Assembly: GCF_014697355.1 (NCBI RefSeq)
Contig: NZ_JACJRQ010000022.1
Span: forward strand, 62,001-126,000
DNA: 64,000 nt
Origin: Nostoc calcicola FACHB-3891
GTDB taxonomy: Bacteria; Cyanobacteriota; Cyanobacteriia; Cyanobacteriales; Nostocaceae
Reading direction: 5' to 3'
The notes beneath the pieces are model-generated. The model worked only from the letters and a program-made list of their open reading frames with translations, had not been told where the DNA came from and made no database searches. This document shows, piece after piece, positions 17,956 through 25,642 of the stretch. The position numbers and the translations under genes are program-made. Positions within the stretch are counted from its first letter, which is position 1. Each line of letters starts with the position of its first letter.

Positions 17956-18654
17956 TTACGCCTCGATCGCCGGAATATAATCATTTGGATTATCAAAACC
18001 TGCAATCCACGCGGCTGCTTGATGGCAGCTTTGCATATATGGGGGAACGCGCAGAATATGAATGTGTCCTGTAGATGGACAAGTCACTTTCAAAACCATA
18101 AACGGCTCGTCATCCTCAAAAGGAATGCAGATCAGTTGACGTTCTCCACCAGCGTCTCTATCCCGATGACGGACTAACCCTCCCACTTGCTGCAAAAATC
18201 TCTCGTATCCCAAACGTTCAATCAGCACGCGGCGCAGTTCAACGTTCTCCATGTTGAGGATATCTTGCCCGGTTATGGAGTCCGACCCAAAGGCAATGGC
18301 ATCACTCACCTGCACACCTCGCCAGCGCAAAACGAAACCATGTCCTCCAGGTAAACTGGTAATCCCACTCCCAGCTAACTCAATCCAATGGGTGACATGC
18401 AGACCTTTGGCAAGGGTCGTGAGGTTTACACAATCGCTGATATCCAGACTTTCACAGGTGAGATTTTCAGGTAAATTGTAAAGTTGCGACGCACCGCTCA
18501 AATCCAGATGACCTAAAACGCGCATTCCATCCCATGCGCGATGCTCAAGGATGAGTTTTCTAGCACGTTCCGCCGACACAGGCTCGTGGCTTTGCTGGGG
18601 GTGCTGCTTGACTGGTCTATTCGGTACGCGCCCACCTGACATCATCTTCAACAT
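17956..18654 (-). CDS. DUF6745-type protein with leucine-rich-like N-terminus
   Basis: This is a soluble protein of 232 residues. Residues about 45-105 show a leucine-rich-like ladder (HLDLSGASQLYNLPENL, CESLDISDCVNLTTLAKGL, WIELAGSGITSLPG). Residues about 105-230 form a compact domain containing the phrases ILNMENVELRRVLIERLG, FEDDEPFMVLKVTCPSTG and CHQAAAWIAGF, which I associate with the DUF6745 family. The family's function is not known to me. Its ATG overlaps the stop of the upstream 99-residue gene by one base (TAATG), so the two are translationally coupled and probably act together. Confidence 0.7.
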   Translation of the reverse strand: MLKMMSGGRVPNRPVKQHPQQSHEPVSAERARKLILEHRAWDGMRVLGHLDLSGASQLYNLPENLTCESLDISDCVNLTTLAKGLHVTHWIELAGSGITSLPGGHGFVLRWRGVQVSDAIAFGSDSITGQDILNMENVELRRVLIERLGYERFLQQVGGLVRHRDRDAGGERQLICIPFEDDEPFMVLKVTCPSTGHIHILRVPPYMQSCHQAAAWIAGFDNPNDYIPAIEA

Positions 18655-18953
18655 TAGTCTACAACCTCTACGTAAGCGTCAGGGCGGTATTCACGTTGTC
18701 TCCATACACGGTAAAAACCCTGAGGTAATTCCATCGCCCGATGTTCTTCATGAACTAAAGTGGCAGTAGGTTCTTTCACCTCAAGAAAAAGCTCGCTACC
18801 ATTTGCCCACAACTGCACAGCATAAGATTGCTGGATGCGATGGCTGTGTCCTGTGAGTTCACCATGAGCCAGAGTCGCACCTGCACGTTTTTCAGCGTTG
18901 ATTGGTAAGGTAGCAATTCTTCTAAGTAGAACGTCGCCATGTCTGTAGAGCAT
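18654..18953 (-). CDS. small conserved protein encoded with the DUF6745 gene
   Basis: The 99-residue protein has no membrane segment. It begins MLYRHGDVLLRRI and contains AHGELTGHSHRI near residue 31 and VHEEHRAMELPQGFYRVWRQREYRPD near residue 67. The histidine-rich GHSHR and EEHR patches could bind a metal, though this is only an impression. The pattern resembles small proteins found next to DUF6745 genes in other bacteria. It is the first gene of a two-gene unit with TAATG coupling. The promoter should lie in 18954-19000. Confidence 0.65.
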   Translation of the reverse strand: MLYRHGDVLLRRIATLPINAEKRAGATLAHGELTGHSHRIQQSYAVQLWANGSELFLEVKEPTATLVHEEHRAMELPQGFYRVWRQREYRPDAYVEVVD

Positions 18954-18989
18954 ACCAGCTTGATTATGCTTACGAATGATTACAATTAT

Positions 18990-19340
18990 ACAATATCTGG
19001 GTCATTTGTCATTTGTCATTTGTTGTTTGTTGTTTGTCCTCTCTTGCAAAATTCTGGTGGTCAGACACCTCTCTACGAGATGCTCCGGGAACCCAAGAGA
19101 CTTTGCGCTTTGTCATTTGTCCTTGGTTAAATGATCAGTTTTAACTAATGACCAATGACCAATGACCAATGACCAATAACCAATGACCAATGACCAATAG
19201 ACATCTCCAGAAATTAAATATGCGTTACCCATAACCCTTGTAGAGACGTAGCACTGCTACGTCTCTACATTCATTTTCGGAGATGTCTAATGACCAATGC
19301 CCAATGCCCAATGCCCAATGCCCCATGCCCAATAAATTTG
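18990..19340. repeat. 390-base gap filled with tandem repeats and one 92-bp inverted-repeat element
   Basis: The contents are: GTCATTT/GTTGTTT units (18999-19040); a CTACGAGATGCTCCGGGAAC fragment; CCAATGA units (19146-19197); an element bounded by inverted TAGACATCTCC ends (19198-19289); and CCAATGC units up to the raf1 stop. No gene is visible. Confidence 0.8.
19198..19289. repeat. MITE-like element with TAGACATCTCC ends (92 bp)
   Basis: The left end TAGACATCTCCAGAAAT and the right end ATTTTCGGAGATGTCTA are inverted with two mismatches. In the middle, at 19240-19268, sits a palindrome GTAGAGACGTAGC/GCTACGTCTCTAC. The TA at both outer edges would fit insertion into a TA target. It has interrupted, or is flanked by, the CCAATGA tandem repeat on both sides. 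Confidence 0.75.
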
Positions 19341-19343
19341 ACT

Positions 19344-20423
19344 TTATTCGTCAATCTGCCATGAATCTTTAGTTAATTCTTCATCCAGAATTTTCTTAGC
19401 ACGGACAATAATAATGATTCGTCCTAGTAGAGGAATTTCTGGCTCAGTTTCAAACCATTGAAAATCTAATTCACCAGCGTTTTCAACGACAAAGTAGTTG
19501 GAAACATCCCATTGTCGTTGGGCACGATCTACTACTATTACCACTGGTTCTGTTCGACTTCGGTTGGGCAAGCGATCGCTAGAAGCTAAAATCGCTACTG
19601 GATCTTCTGCTGCTAACAGTACTTGCCAACCCGGTAACGGCACCCAAGCTTGCTCTCCGGCAAATTTGACCATGCGAAATGGTTCAATTTCTGTGATTAC
19701 GGGCACAGCTTGCAAGTCTTGTGCTGATAATGGCAACTCGCCTACCACTGGCACGATTCGAGGCAATTGTTCTTCAGATTCTAGGCGGTAAAAGGGTAAA
19801 ATTGGGGCCGGACGCTTGGGAACAGTAGTAAAATCAGTGAGTAATTGTTCGATTTGTTTCCTGGCTGCTGGCGTGTGAGCAAAACGCAAACCCTTGGCAA
19901 TTAAGCGCGATCGCTCTTGTAAATCTGAGTTTTGGCGTGCCAGTTTCCAAGCTTGGTGAGCAACTGCATCTCCAGGATGGCTGGAAAATCCTTCTGGTAA
20001 GGTGCGGAAATAAGAGAATTCTTTGATGGCTTTGGCAACTTCCCGTGCTTCATCGGCATCAACTTTGTGAATGAAGATCAGTTCGGCTGCGGCGGCGCGT
20101 TCTTCTTGGGTGAGCAAACGTAATTCGTATAAAACATCACTGCCACGGGCGCTGTAGTGCGATCGCGTGGCTTCGGAAACTCCAAATTTTTCTAAAGAAT
20201 TGTAAACTTGAGAACCAACAATCACCTGATTTTGTTGAATCGGCTCAAATCCAGTGGCTTCAAAAATTTCTTGGGGATTGTAGCCAGTTTTTTGCAACGA
20301 GGCGATCGCTGTTCCCCATTCCACCCAGTTACCTTGCTTTTGCCTCAATTTTCGCAGTAACTCTTGTGCTTCATCATTGTTAGTATTTTCGGGATTCTGA
20401 GCGTTGGGTGGTAGATCAGTCAT
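19344..20423 (-). CDS. raf1: Rubisco accumulation factor 1
   Basis: Raf1 is a chaperone that acts after chaperonin folding to assemble Rubisco large subunits into dimers and octamers. The 359-residue protein has the expected layout. An N-terminal helical domain contains ELLRKLRQKQGNWVEWGTAI and GYNPQEIFEATGFEPIQQNQ, a linker with ILPFYRLESEEQLPRIVPV follows, and a C-terminal beta dimerisation domain contains WVPLPGWQVLLAAEDPVAIL and WDVSNYFVV. I start at the ATG at 20423 (MTDLPPNAQ); an in-frame ATG seven codons earlier is less likely. It lies alone, with repeats on both sides. Confidence 0.93.
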   Translation of the reverse strand: MTDLPPNAQNPENTNNDEAQELLRKLRQKQGNWVEWGTAIASLQKTGYNPQEIFEATGFEPIQQNQVIVGSQVYNSLEKFGVSEATRSHYSARGSDVLYELRLLTQEERAAAAELIFIHKVDADEAREVAKAIKEFSYFRTLPEGFSSHPGDAVAHQAWKLARQNSDLQERSRLIAKGLRFAHTPAARKQIEQLLTDFTTVPKRPAPILPFYRLESEEQLPRIVPVVGELPLSAQDLQAVPVITEIEPFRMVKFAGEQAWVPLPGWQVLLAAEDPVAILASSDRLPNRSRTEPVVIVVDRAQRQWDVSNYFVVENAGELDFQWFETEPEIPLLGRIIIIVRAKKILDEELTKDSWQIDE

Positions 20424-20499
20424 AAATCGGTGTGTGAGCTTCAATTTTAGAGGTTGGTTAATACCTCATGAGCAAGTTTTATTCTAATCCATGAACTGC

Positions 20500-20660
20500 C
20501 CAGAGTAGGGAGATGGGGAGATGGGGAGATGGGGGGATGAGGGAGATGGGGAGAATAATTTCTAACTCCTAACTCTTAACTCCCAACTCCTAACTCTTAA
20601 CTCCTAACTCCTAACTCCTAACCCCTAACTCCCCAGTCCCCAATCCACAATCCCCAATCC
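20500..20660. repeat. tandem repeats GGGGAGAT and CTAACTC in the raf1 upstream gap
   Basis: Four copies of GGGAGATGG are followed by about eight of AACTCCTA and then CCCCAATC units. The gap 20424-20822 separates the divergent raf1 and response-regulator genes and should hold both promoters, most likely outside this block. Confidence 0.8.
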
Positions 20661-20822
20661 CTTTCACGATATTTCGGCAAGTAATTTTTTACGTGCTGAA
20701 CAATTAAATGTGTCTAAAAATATGATTTTACTCCGTAATAACCCATGAGAATATACAGCTATTATCAATTAAGCTTGGTATGGAATATAACAAGATGAAT
20801 GAATATTTAAGGGAAATATCTT

Positions 20823-21779
20823 ATGGATAATCCTAGCCTCGAAATTGATAAAATCCAGTATCAAGTGATGACTCTCGAACGACCAAAAAAACTGAAAATT
20901 CTGGTAGTTGACGATGAGCCAGATAATCTCGATCTACTTTATCGCACTTTTCGACGCGATTTTAATGTTTTGAAAGCTGATAGTGGGGTGAATGCCTTAC
21001 AAGTTTTGGCAGCAGAAGGCGAAGTAGCGGTGATTATCTCCGATCAACGGATGCCAGAAATGAAAGGAACTGAGTTTCTCAGTAAGACTGTACCTCAGTT
21101 TCCCGATACAGTCAGGATAATTCTCACCGGGTTTACTGATATTGAAGACTTGGTAGAAGCGATTAACGCCGGACAAGTCTATAAATATATTACCAAGCCT
21201 TGGGACCCAGGAGAACTCAAGGCAGTGGTGCAAAGAGCAGCGGAAACCTACGATTTGCTTAAGCAGCGTACAGAAGAACTACGTCGCGCTCATGCTCAAA
21301 TGGCACTGCTGAGTGTTTTGGTGCAGGTAACTCAAGCAGCTTCTAGCTTAGAAGAAACTCTTATCCCAATTGCTAGGGCTTTTTGTGAAACTTTTGGTAC
21401 CCAAGGGTCTATTATACAACTTATAGATGGGAATACTCTGGCTGCAACTCAAGGAAATTACAGCGACACAGGTACAGTAGAAAATTGGCTTGACCAAGAC
21501 CCGCTCACCCAAGAAGCGATCGCCACAAAACAAATACAAGTTTCCTTGAATATACTTAAAGACGCTAAATTAAATGATGTTATTCACTACCAAAACAGTG
21601 GTGTGCAAGCACATTTAGTGATGCCCATTAGCTACCGTAATCAACTTTTGGGCGTATTGTCACTACAGTGGAAACAACCGTGCATTTTGCGAGAAGATGA
21701 ATTAAAGCTGATCGATCTATCAGCTCAACTAGTGGCGATCGCTCTGACTAGTAGTCGCTGCCATCAAACCATTGTGTAA
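20823..21779 (+). CDS. two-component response regulator with GAF domain
   Basis: The 318-residue protein has a receiver domain at about residues 25-145 (ILVVDDEPDNLDLL acidic pocket; phospho-acceptor Asp in VIISDQRMPEMKG; conserved Thr in ILTGFTD; Lys in YITKPWDP). A short coiled linker (YDLLKQRTEELRRAHAQ) and a GAF domain (about 165-310) follow. There is no DNA-binding or catalytic output domain, so it may act by protein contact. The KPW form of the lysine motif is typical of RpfG/HupR-like receivers. No histidine kinase is adjacent. The GAF ligand is unknown; no chromophore cysteine of the usual CBCR type is obvious. Confidence 0.88.
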   Translation: MDNPSLEIDKIQYQVMTLERPKKLKILVVDDEPDNLDLLYRTFRRDFNVLKADSGVNALQVLAAEGEVAVIISDQRMPEMKGTEFLSKTVPQFPDTVRIILTGFTDIEDLVEAINAGQVYKYITKPWDPGELKAVVQRAAETYDLLKQRTEELRRAHAQMALLSVLVQVTQAASSLEETLIPIARAFCETFGTQGSIIQLIDGNTLAATQGNYSDTGTVENWLDQDPLTQEAIATKQIQVSLNILKDAKLNDVIHYQNSGVQAHLVMPISYRNQLLGVLSLQWKQPCILREDELKLIDLSAQLVAIALTSSRCHQTIV

Positions 21780-21789
21780 TTGTCATTAG

Positions 21790-21858
21790 TCATTTGTCCT
21801 TTGTGCTTGGTAAATGACCAATGACCAATGACCAATGACTAATGACTAATAACTAATG
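21790..21858. repeat. tandem CCAATGA/CTAATGA repeat running into the menG start codon
   Basis: About eight seven-base units end exactly at the menG start, so that the ATGACTA of the last unit supplies the initiation codon and the first codons (Met-Thr-Asn). No conventional ribosome-binding site lies between the repeat and the ATG. Confidence 0.75.
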
Positions 21859-22551
21859 ACTAACGAAATTCAGTCCATTTTTAACCGCATTGCTCCAGTT
21901 TATGACCAGTTGAACGATTGGTTGAGTGCGGGACAACACCGAATATGGAAAGAAATGGCAGTGAAATGGAGTGCCGCTAAATCCGGTGATACTGCACTAG
22001 ATTTGTGTTGTGGTAGTGGTGACTTAGCCTTACGTTTGGCACGGCGTGTGGGAGCAACCGGACAGGTTTATGGAGTAGACTTTTCCCCAAACCTGCTAGA
22101 AACTGCCAAAGAACGCTCACAAAAGCAATACCCCCAACCTGTTATCAACTGGGTAGAAGCTGACGTGCTAGATTTACCCTTTGACAATAACCAATTTGAT
22201 GCCGCAACAATGGGCTACGGTTTAAGAAATGTTAAAGATATTTCCCGCAGTCTGCAAGAGTTATACCGCGTCCTGAAGCCGGGTGCTAAAGCCGCGATTT
22301 TAGATTTTCATCGACCGAGTAATCCCCAGCTACGAGGCTTTCAGCAGTGGTATCTGGACAATTTCGTGGTGCCAGTTGCTGATTATTTGGGCTTAAAGGA
22401 AGAATATGCCTATATTAGTCCCAGCTTAGACCGCTTTCCCATCGGCAAAAAGCAAGTAGAGTTAGCTCATGAAGTTGGTTTTGCCGTTGCCACACACTAC
22501 CCCATTGCGAACGGTATGATGGGAGTGCTAGTAGTCAAGAAAAATCAGTGA
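21856..22551 (+). CDS. menG: demethylphylloquinone/demethylmenaquinone methyltransferase (MenG/UbiE)
   Basis: This is an S-adenosylmethionine-dependent methyltransferase for the last step of phylloquinone synthesis, which supplies the A1 acceptor of photosystem I. The 231-residue sequence has the UbiE/COQ5 signatures IFNRIAPVYDQLNDWLSAGQHRIWK at the start, SAM motif I LDLCCGSGDLALRLA near residue 45, and FDAATMGYGLRNVKDISRSL near residue 112. The start codon sits in the last unit of a tandem repeat, and no alternative start fits better. It is followed by the DUF445 gene on the same strand. Confidence 0.93.
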   Translation: MTNEIQSIFNRIAPVYDQLNDWLSAGQHRIWKEMAVKWSAAKSGDTALDLCCGSGDLALRLARRVGATGQVYGVDFSPNLLETAKERSQKQYPQPVINWVEADVLDLPFDNNQFDAATMGYGLRNVKDISRSLQELYRVLKPGAKAAILDFHRPSNPQLRGFQQWYLDNFVVPVADYLGLKEEYAYISPSLDRFPIGKKQVELAHEVGFAVATHYPIANGMMGVLVVKKNQ

Positions 22552-22647
22552 GGAGTTAGGAGTTAAAAGTTATGAATTAGCAGTAGTAATAAATTCTCAA
22601 TGAGAATTTATCATTTCTAACTCTTAACTCTTGTACAGACGCGATTA

Positions 22648-23940
22648 ATGGCGTCTCTACTCCTAATTCCTCACTCCCAACTCCTAACTTTTTTAATTCA
22701 TCCCTTGGACTGGTCTCATCTTTGGCTTTATTTGTCTCCCCCCATACTGGGTGGAATTATTGGCTATTTCACAAATGATATAGCCATCAAAATGTTGTTC
22801 CGTCCTTACCGAGCAATTTACATTGCTGGACGAAGAGTACCCTTCACTCCTGGATTAATTCCCCGCAACCAGGAACGTCTGGCTGGGAAAATTTCTAATA
22901 CAATTATGGGGTCGCTATTAACGCCAGAAGAATTGCAAAATCTGGCACGGCGTCTGTTACAAACAGAACGCGTACAAGGAGCAATTCTCTGGTTGTTGCG
23001 GATGGCGATCGAACAAGTCAAAACGGATAAAAACCAGAAAAGCGCTAAAATTGTAGCGGGAATTTTGCGGGATTTATTAGGAGAATCCTTGCCAAGATTA
23101 CTGAAGGTTTTGTCACGACGGGAAGACTTTTTAGAAGCGCAAATCAATCAAATTTTTGACCAGATATTGCTGGAATTTCAATTGACTGAAGAACAAGCCA
23201 CGCGCCTTGCTGATTGGTTGTTACAAGTAGTTTTACCGCCAGATGCATTGCGGCAAGCAATAGTTGATTTTTTGACCGATCGCACAATTCAAATAATTGA
23301 TGAAGGCTTTCGGGAAAAAACCAGTGGTACTTACTGGGTAGTGGCCAATTTGTTTGGTTTACGTAATACTCTCACGCGACTCAGGACTTTTTGCTTAGAT
23401 GAAAAAGAAGCTACCAACAGTCGTTTGCAGGAATTAACTCAAGATTTGCAAATGCGCGATCGCATTCGGAAATTACTGCAAAATTTATCATTACAAAACT
23501 TGCCCATTGGAACTGTCCGCCAACTACGAAAAACCACACGCGAAAGTGTCCGCCATTACGTACAAAACAGTGGCAGTGATTTACTACAAGGATTAACTGA
23601 TTCTGTTAATTGGGAAAATATTGCTGTAGTGCTGTTGAATCGGCTGAGTACTTCACCTGTTGTCAATACTTCTTTAGAAGTGATGAGTCAAGAATTGGCT
23701 TTCATTTTAGAGAAGTATTTGGAAAAAGATTTAGAGGCAATTGTGGCACAAGCGATTCCGATTTTGTCCATCGATCAAGTGATCGTTGACCGTGTAAAAT
23801 CAACTTCACCGGCTGATTTGGAAGCTGCGATCGAAGGAATTGTGAAAAATGAATTGCAAGCGATCGTGACTTTAGGCGGTATTTTAGGTTTTGTTGTGGG
23901 ACTATTTCAAACGGCGTTTTTGTTCTTGAGTCAATTTTAA
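22648..23940 (+). CDS. DUF445 (UPF0754) membrane protein
   Basis: The family is conserved across cyanobacteria and Firmicutes (YheB-like), and its function is unknown. The protein has an N-terminal membrane segment ([23 protein letters not shown]), the diagnostic [17 protein letters not shown] motif, a long helical middle, and a C-terminal hydrophobic hairpin ([21 protein letters not shown]). The only ATG (22648) lies inside a dispersed palindrome, and the first 19 residues are translated repeat. The family start would correspond to the TTG at 22705 ([10 protein letters not shown], 411 residues), so the true start is uncertain. Confidence 0.85.
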   Translation: MASLLLIPHSQLLTFLIHPLDWSHLWLYLSPPILGGIIGYFTNDIAIKMLFRPYRAIYIAGRRVPFTPGLIPRNQERLAGKISNTIMGSLLTPEELQNLARRLLQTERVQGAILWLLRMAIEQVKTDKNQKSAKIVAGILRDLLGESLPRLLKVLSRREDFLEAQINQIFDQILLEFQLTEEQATRLADWLLQVVLPPDALRQAIVDFLTDRTIQIIDEGFREKTSGTYWVVANLFGLRNTLTRLRTFCLDEKEATNSRLQELTQDLQMRDRIRKLLQNLSLQNLPIGTVRQLRKTTRESVRHYVQNSGSDLLQGLTDSVNWENIAVVLLNRLSTSPVVNTSLEVMSQELAFILEKYLEKDLEAIVAQAIPILSIDQVIVDRVKSTSPADLEAAIEGIVKNELQAIVTLGGILGFVVGLFQTAFLFLSQF

Positions 23941-23997
23941 TTTTTGATTTGTGTAATAGTAGTGTATTTTATTAGTTCTGATAGCTTAGTCCGGTCA

Positions 23998-24028
23998 GAT
24001 ACCTGACTTCTTAAAGAAATCGGGTATC
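23998..24028. repeat. palindrome of the GACTTCTT/AAGAAATC type
   Basis: GATACCTGACTTCTT is followed after two bases by AGAAATCGGGTATC, an imperfect hairpin. It belongs to the same dispersed palindrome type as 17871-17893 and 60638-60668. It lies 58 bases after the DUF445 stop and could also act as a terminator. Confidence 0.5.
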
Positions 24029-24060
24029 TCGCAGTGAGTAGATATAATTCCATAGTGTGC

Positions 24061-24194
24061 CAATACGGCTCGGTTAAGGTTTTTTGATTAAAATTTTAAA
24101 TTCCAAAGACGCGATAAATCGTCGTCTCTACAATAATCATTCCTTTGTAGAGAGGTCGATTTATCGCGTTTCTTGACTTAACCGAACAGTATTG
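24061..24194. repeat. MITE-like element with CAATAC...GGTTAAG ends (134 bp)
   Basis: The left end CAATACGGCTCGGTTAAG is mirrored at the right end CTTAACCGAACAGTATTG (16 of 18 positions). Inside are two complementary arms, GACGCGATAAATCG...GTCTCTAC and GTAGAGAGGTCGATTTATCGCG, so the whole element could fold into one long hairpin. It ends one base before the glycosyltransferase stop codon. A copy with only one end lies at 47346-47430. Confidence 0.8.
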
Positions 24195-24195
24195 A

Positions 24196-25164
24196 TTACG
24201 ATGTTTGCTGCATTTGAGCGTAAGCTTCATAAACACCCTTCACGTTGTACCAGTTGAGAAAAATTCGGGCAATTTCTAAAGCTAATTGTGGTTTACCTAA
24301 ATTAATTAACCATTGCAAGAAAGGAGCCATAGTCCGTTCATTTAGTGCGCCATTGAGTGAAAGAATACCCCAAAGTAAGCGATGCAGCCAAGTCATTTGA
24401 ATCATCATCCGCACTTCCCATGTGGGGTGTTTTTGATAAAACAAAACTCCCATCCGTCCGCGTTGGATTTCTTTGTCGATTAAGCTTGTAATTTGTTCTA
24501 AATTAAATGGTGGATGCCAGTGATAACCTACGGCTTCTGGACATTTAATGAGTGTCAAACCTAAGTTTTTCAGCCGCACACCTAGTTCTAAATCTTCCCA
24601 CCCATAGAGTTGGAAACTGCTATCAAAAAGTCCGGCTTTTTCTAGCCAATGTTTTGGTATTGCTACATTTCCCGTAGCAAAAAAAGCTGCTGAAAAATCT
24701 GTGACTTTGTAGGGTTCACCCGTTGGATTGTCGAAATTGCAAGTATTGATAACTGCGCCGTAGGTGAAAAAGCGATCGCTTCCCAATTTCTCTTTTCCCT
24801 GCACTAGTGCGCTACCATGAGCTTGCAGGAAATTCTTCAGCACTACTAGATCGCTATCAATAAAGATAATTGTGTCTCCCTGCGCCTGTTCTACCCCCAA
24901 ATTCCGCGCCGCCGCAGGCCCAGCATGATTTTGCTCAAACCATCGCACATGGGGAAACTCTTCTTTGTGTGCTGCTAACCACTCCAATGTGCCATCAGTA
25001 GAACCATCATCCACCAAGACAATCTCGTAACCAGTAACCGAACTTGGCTGATTTAACTCCTGCACCTCCAAAGCACGGAGGCACTTTTCTAAAATCGGTT
25101 GGCGATTATAAGTTGGTATCACAACGCTGAAAAACACAGTCTCACCCATAACACATTTACCCAT
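24196..25164 (-). CDS. family 2 glycosyltransferase
   Basis: The 322-residue GT-A fold enzyme transfers a sugar from a nucleotide donor. Motifs are FFSVVIPTYNRQPIL near residue 11, EIVLVDDGSTDGTLEWLA near residue 47, the DxD metal site in IIFIDSDLVVL near residue 97, and a GWEDLELGVRL acceptor/catalytic motif near residue 192. The last resembles the galactosyltransferase-type C-terminal region. No membrane helix is evident. The acceptor is unknown. Two start codons (25164 and 25149) are possible; the second gives MGETVFFSVVIPTYN, closer to the family. It sits alone, so a link to a polysaccharide cluster cannot be made. Confidence 0.9.
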   Translation of the reverse strand: MGKCVMGETVFFSVVIPTYNRQPILEKCLRALEVQELNQPSSVTGYEIVLVDDGSTDGTLEWLAAHKEEFPHVRWFEQNHAGPAAARNLGVEQAQGDTIIFIDSDLVVLKNFLQAHGSALVQGKEKLGSDRFFTYGAVINTCNFDNPTGEPYKVTDFSAAFFATGNVAIPKHWLEKAGLFDSSFQLYGWEDLELGVRLKNLGLTLIKCPEAVGYHWHPPFNLEQITSLIDKEIQRGRMGVLFYQKHPTWEVRMMIQMTWLHRLLWGILSLNGALNERTMAPFLQWLINLGKPQLALEIARIFLNWYNVKGVYEAYAQMQQTS

Positions 25165-25257
25165 CTCCAGGATAGGACAGATGGGGCACTGACTCTGTTC
25201 CTTAGCTGATTCTGCTTACGTAGAACGCCAGGTTTAATAATTCTTAGTTAATTAATA

Positions 25258-25287
25258 TATAACCTAACCTTAACTTTTGTAAACTAA
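25258..25287 (+). promoter_or_regulatory. candidate PHO box upstream of the first phoX-like gene
   Basis: Three 8-base units with 3-base spacers lie here: TATAACCT, CTTAACTT and TAAACTAA. They resemble the cyanobacterial PHO box (repeated PyTTAAPyPy-type octamers bound by SphR/PhoB); the middle unit fits fully and the outer two partly. The same layout occurs upstream of the second phoX-like gene (28810-28839). It is about 355 bases before the start codon, with repeats lying between. Confidence 0.5.
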
Positions 25288-25320
25288 GGTTAGTAGTAAA
25301 GTGATTGTTTATTTTGCATA

Positions 25321-25395
25321 TATAGCGGTTTGCAATTGTCTAAAGTACAAATGTGCTACACTACCATATGCTTCATTCAAATGAGAACTGCTATA
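25321..25395. repeat. MITE-like element, TATAGCG family, degenerate copy (75 bp)
   Basis: TATAGCGGTTTGCAATT on the left is mirrored by AATGAGAACTGCTATA on the right. The GTAGGGGCAC core of the full copies is missing, so this looks like an old or core-less version. It lies between the candidate PHO box and phoX copy 1. Confidence 0.65.
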
Positions 25396-25445
25396 AACGA
25401 GGCAATTCATCTTTAATTTATTAAAAACCATAGATTCTTAATTAC

Positions 25446-25536
25446 AGGATTTACGTAAAATCATGAAAAAACGAACCGCAAAGGACGCAAAGGACACAAA
25501 GAAATAAGAGTTTTAGAGAGTTTTTGCGTAAGTCCT
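25446..25536. repeat. dispersed element with AGGA(C/T)TTACG ends, copy 2 (91 bp)
   Basis: The ends AGGATTTACGTAAAA and TTTTTGCGTAAGTCCT are inverted with a few mismatches. The inside (ACCGCAAAGGACGCAAAG and AGAAATAAGAG) repeats 11521-11592 almost exactly. The same end sequence AGGACTTACGCA also bounds the Uma2 segment at 2116 and 3431. Confidence 0.75.
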
Positions 25537-25642
25537 AAATTATTTAAAACACAGCCAATTTCATAAACTTAAGAGTTTCTGATGTTAATTCAGTAGAATT
25601 CGTTTCTACTAGGTTTTTCCTGTCACACCAGAGGAAAGTTTG

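Noticed and set aside
18999-19340. Possible CRISPR array
   Set aside because: The repeat units are 7 bases long and directly abutting, with no unique spacers of constant length, and no cas genes are present. The same holds for the other tandem arrays.
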